This document shows positions 18,857-21,704 of a stretch of 21,704 nt of DNA, piece by piece. The translations under genes and the position numbers were made by a program. The notes under the pieces were generated by a model. The model was not told the DNA's origin, searched no databases, and saw only the letters and a program-made list of their open reading frames with translations. The stretch's first letter is position 1, and every line of letters starts with the position of its first letter. Source of the DNA: Balantidium ctenopharyngodoni (Eukaryota; Ciliophora; Litostomatea; Vestibuliferida; Balantidiidae); contig JAWNBB010004927.1 in NCBI GenBank assembly GCA_036325645.1, positions 1-21,704 on the forward strand, written 5' to 3'.

Positions 18857-21520
18857 TTAACTTCTAAATAATATTTTAAGCGTTTCTTCAAATTGCATGA
18901 TCTCTCCTTCCATGTTTTGTATATTGTATCCCTTTATTTTAGTTCAAAGCAAACTCACGAAGTTCTGGTCTCATATCGCCTTCACGTCCTTTCCAAACAG
19001 CGAGGCAATGTCCGCAACGAAGGCTAAAATTGATTTCAGGATATCAGGTCGTTGTGCGATGTTATCAGCCACGAATTTATGTAAAAGCGCGAAAATGTTC
19101 GGGATAAAAGGCCAATACAAATTCAATTGGTTTTCTCAGGCAAATACGAAGCACGAGAAGGTATTTATTCACTCGTATCGAAGCGATTTTATGAACTCGA
19201 TCATATCTTCTTCGTCTTCCTCGGAAACGGAGACCGCCATTTCCCCTGCGGAAAGCAATAGTTCCATAATCGGTTTGATATATGGACTTACTGCTTCCCC
19301 GATGTACAAAGTTCAATCGCCAATGCATGTGATCGCGATGGTTTTATTCGCTCTTGACACTTCGTTGGACGTGCACACTTCAATAAGAACCTTTAAAAGA
19401 GCTTCCTTGTGCGGTACGACTTCTTGCTCGATGGAGCGTATCGAATTAAGTCAGGCGTTTAAACCACTGCGACATAAATTGAAAGTTGAGAATGACTTGA
19501 TCGAGAATTCAAGAAACGGAAGATAACTTTTAAAGATTTGAGCGAACGGTTGTTTCATATTTAAAGCTAAAGCGCCAAGGGCTAAATTTGCCTCCTCGAA
19601 CACGGTTTTCCGCTGTTTAAAGAGGCTTTCCGATAGTATCCATATTTTTTCGCCAAAGGTTATATCGATGTTCTTTTTATATTTCATGAATATCGAGCGG
19701 AGGACAGTGTAGTAATACTCTTGAAGCTGATTAATCCTCTCCTGGTTCGAACCGGAAGCAATCAACTGCTGATTCTGCTTGACTGTGCTTTCAATTTCCT
19801 TTCAAAATTGAATGAGAATCTCCAAGACACTTTCTTGCTTATCATGGGAAGAATAGTTAATCAATGTCTCTATTGTAACTAGTCGATTCAATGCAAGTTT
19901 GTTTGTTTCTGAGTTGACGTTTCACGCCTCGATAACCGCGGGAACAAAGAAGGCCACAACGATATTTTGGAACTGTGCTGAAAGGACGTTGCTGCTCTTG
20001 TTTGTTTCTTTATCGCCATTGTGCTTGATAATGTTTTGAACAATGCCACAAATATTATTTGAGATCGAATAGTCTTCGTATTTAAGACAGTTTAAAAGAG
20101 TTGGAATCACGTTCCCCAGCTTGGAAGAATCGATAACTTTAGGGTAAAATTCGGTTATTTTTAACAGGACAAAGCTCGCACTTTTCCTTATTTTGATATG
20201 TTTGTTATCCTCTAAATCACCAAATACTTTCCCGAGCGTTGAATTGTTAATTCACGTCATTTGCGATTTCAAGGAGTTGCCGAGTGTGCCTGAGAGGAGC
20301 AGCCAAAGCTTACATCTACTATCGACATCTTTATCGTTATTTTTCTGTATTTCGTTGTTGATTTTCATGAGGAAGTCCGTAATATGTTCAGGGTCGACGA
20401 CTTTCACGAGGATACTGAGGATATATCAGCACGCTTTGGATATTGTCCACTCGTTATCGTCCTCGTCCTCGTTCGGCATTGAAACGTTATTTATAATTCA
20501 CTCTTGGAGCTGCGCGGAGTATCGATTAAAGTATTTGTTGCTTTGTCTAATCGGTTCCTTAATCACTAAACCGTTCGTGGTCTGCTGGAGCACAATCTTA
20601 TTCGAAGGGCTGCGGTTTCATTCTTCGTCTCCGATCGTGCATAGTATCTCGAGTCCTCACATGGAAAGACGTTCATTGTTCTGCTTCTTATTTTGAATCA
20701 AATGGAACGCAAACTCGAAAAGCTGGTCGATAACCCCAGATCAGAAGTTATAAAACGACGGTATCGAAAGCATTTCAATAAACAACATTGTGACTTTGTC
20801 GAGGATGTTGTCGTCGTTTGGATACTTTTTAATAATGTTAAATATCGCTTCCATTATGACCTTCGTGTCGGTTTCGTTCGAAAAGTTTTTCTCGGCCAAG
20901 TGTATCGAGTGATACAGAGCCTGTAAACAATGGATAATCACATTTACTTCGGTGGCTTCATTCGAGAGGTTTTGAACGAGGACGATAAGGATAGAGTCAA
21001 CGCTTGCGCTGTCGATTCCTTTTCAGGTTCATTCCTCGCAGACGTAGCCTCAGGTTTCGATGGCGGATAATTTTAAATTAATGTTTACGTTCACCGCGTT
21101 TTTCGTAAGCGCAGGGATGAGATCAGGCCAGTGGGACATGATCGGCTGGTCGATTTTACAAATTGAGGCGATTACCGAAGACGCTGCGGAGCGGATCTCT
21201 TTCAGCCCCGAGGCTAAAGTAGCAAGGACAAGTCTTTTGATTTGTGTTTTCTCTTCGTTTGAGAGTTTGGATTTCCACTGTTCATGCGCGAATTCCATGT
21301 AGATTCAGGAATTCTTGATGACGATAGCGGAGAGTTGTCTAATCGGAGATTTCTGGGATTCATTTGAAAGAATGTTCCCGAGATTGTTCAGGAACAACGA
21401 AAGGTTCTGTTTCGCAAGCTGTTCTCAGTTCAGCATCGCTGCCCGATTCACTTGCTTATCGCTACTTCAAGCATCACTTAAAATATTCTCTAAAAGGAGG
21501 TCTTGTGGTTGATTGGACAT
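18857..21520 (-). CDS. KPNB1: Importin subunit beta-1 (karyopherin beta 1)
   Basis: An 887-residue HEAT-repeat protein, intronless with TGA as Trp; stop is TAA. Human importin beta-1 has 876 residues. The N-terminus carries the importin-beta N domain, which includes SPIRQLSAIVIKNS and then QIKRLVLATLASGLKEIRSA. HEAT repeats follow with typical motifs such as AASSVIASICKID and LKLSAIETWGYVCEE. The acidic loop of HEAT 8, which contacts importin alpha, is recognisable as PNEDEDDNEWTISKACWYIL. It carries cargo (directly or through importin alpha) through nuclear pores and releases it on Ran-GTP binding. The start is the ATG giving MSNQPQDLLLENIL, a usual N-terminal helix. The gene is the last in the window; its upstream flank runs to the right edge. 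Confidence 0.95.
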
Positions 21521-21704
21521 GTCTTGTTTTCTTTGTTGAAGGGTGAGTCTTTATATTATTTAATATTTAAATGTGAAATATATAATTAGTTAAAGATAAA
21601 GAAAAATATATATTTTTAAGGATTGATCTGACTCGACAAGTGTTAAATAATTAATTATTTTATTTATATTTTTAAGCTTTCTATTATTATTATTATTATT
21701 ATTA
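21521..21704 (-). promoter_or_regulatory. AT-rich 5' flank of importin beta
   Basis: About 180 bp of very AT-rich DNA upstream of the importin beta ATG, ending in (ATT)7 at 21683-21703, which runs off the window. No specific promoter element can be named. The trinucleotide tract resembles those before other genes here. Confidence 0.45.

Noticed and set aside
1-21704. Mitochondrial or mycoplasma DNA, suggested by TGA=Trp
   Set aside because: Importin beta, RRP6, radial spoke genes and spliceosomal introns are nuclear eukaryotic.

Overview
This is eukaryotic nuclear DNA from a protist with motile cilia. Coding regions are AT-rich and intron-poor, and they read through only if TGA encodes tryptophan; TAA and TAG are the stops (six TAA and three TAG among nine genes). 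Two genes encode radial-spoke proteins of the 9+2 axoneme, which needs motile cilia. A ciliate with a UGA=Trp code is the natural suspicion. TAA/TAG as true stops exclude the Tetrahymena/Paramecium-type code. The two introns seen (26 and 40 nt) do not match the 15-16 nt introns of the best-known UGA=Trp heterotrichs such as Blepharisma, so I leave the lineage open.

Layout, left to right. A G-rich heptamer repeat opens the window. Next is a minus-strand RING/B-box/coiled-coil/seven-WD40 protein (212-1993), divergent by only 29 bp from a small degenerate EF-hand protein (2023-2517, +). Then come a Dpy-30-motif radial spoke protein 2-like gene (3182-5575, +), radial spoke head protein RSPH9 (6824-7756, +), a two-intron BTB/SPRY-like gene (7882-9282, +), the nuclear exosome 3'-5' exonuclease RRP6/EXOSC10 (10523-12994, +), and an EF-hand-like/PH-like/Ser-Thr kinase fusion (13085-15553, +). 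On the minus strand follow an unrecognised helical-repeat plus coiled-coil protein (16971-18794) and importin beta-1 (18857-21520).

The genes do not form one pathway. RSP2-like and RSPH9 belong to the same axonemal machine and are neighbours; RRP6 and importin beta are nuclear housekeeping; the kinase, EF-hand and ubiquitin-ligase-like proteins look like signalling parts. Four gaps above 600 bp carry no convincing protein gene. They share a strand-composition pattern: C-poor and G-rich just after a gene's 3' end, then G-poor and C-rich further right. The gap 15554-16970 also holds candidate structured RNA. No transposon, CRISPR array, tRNA or rRNA was recognised.
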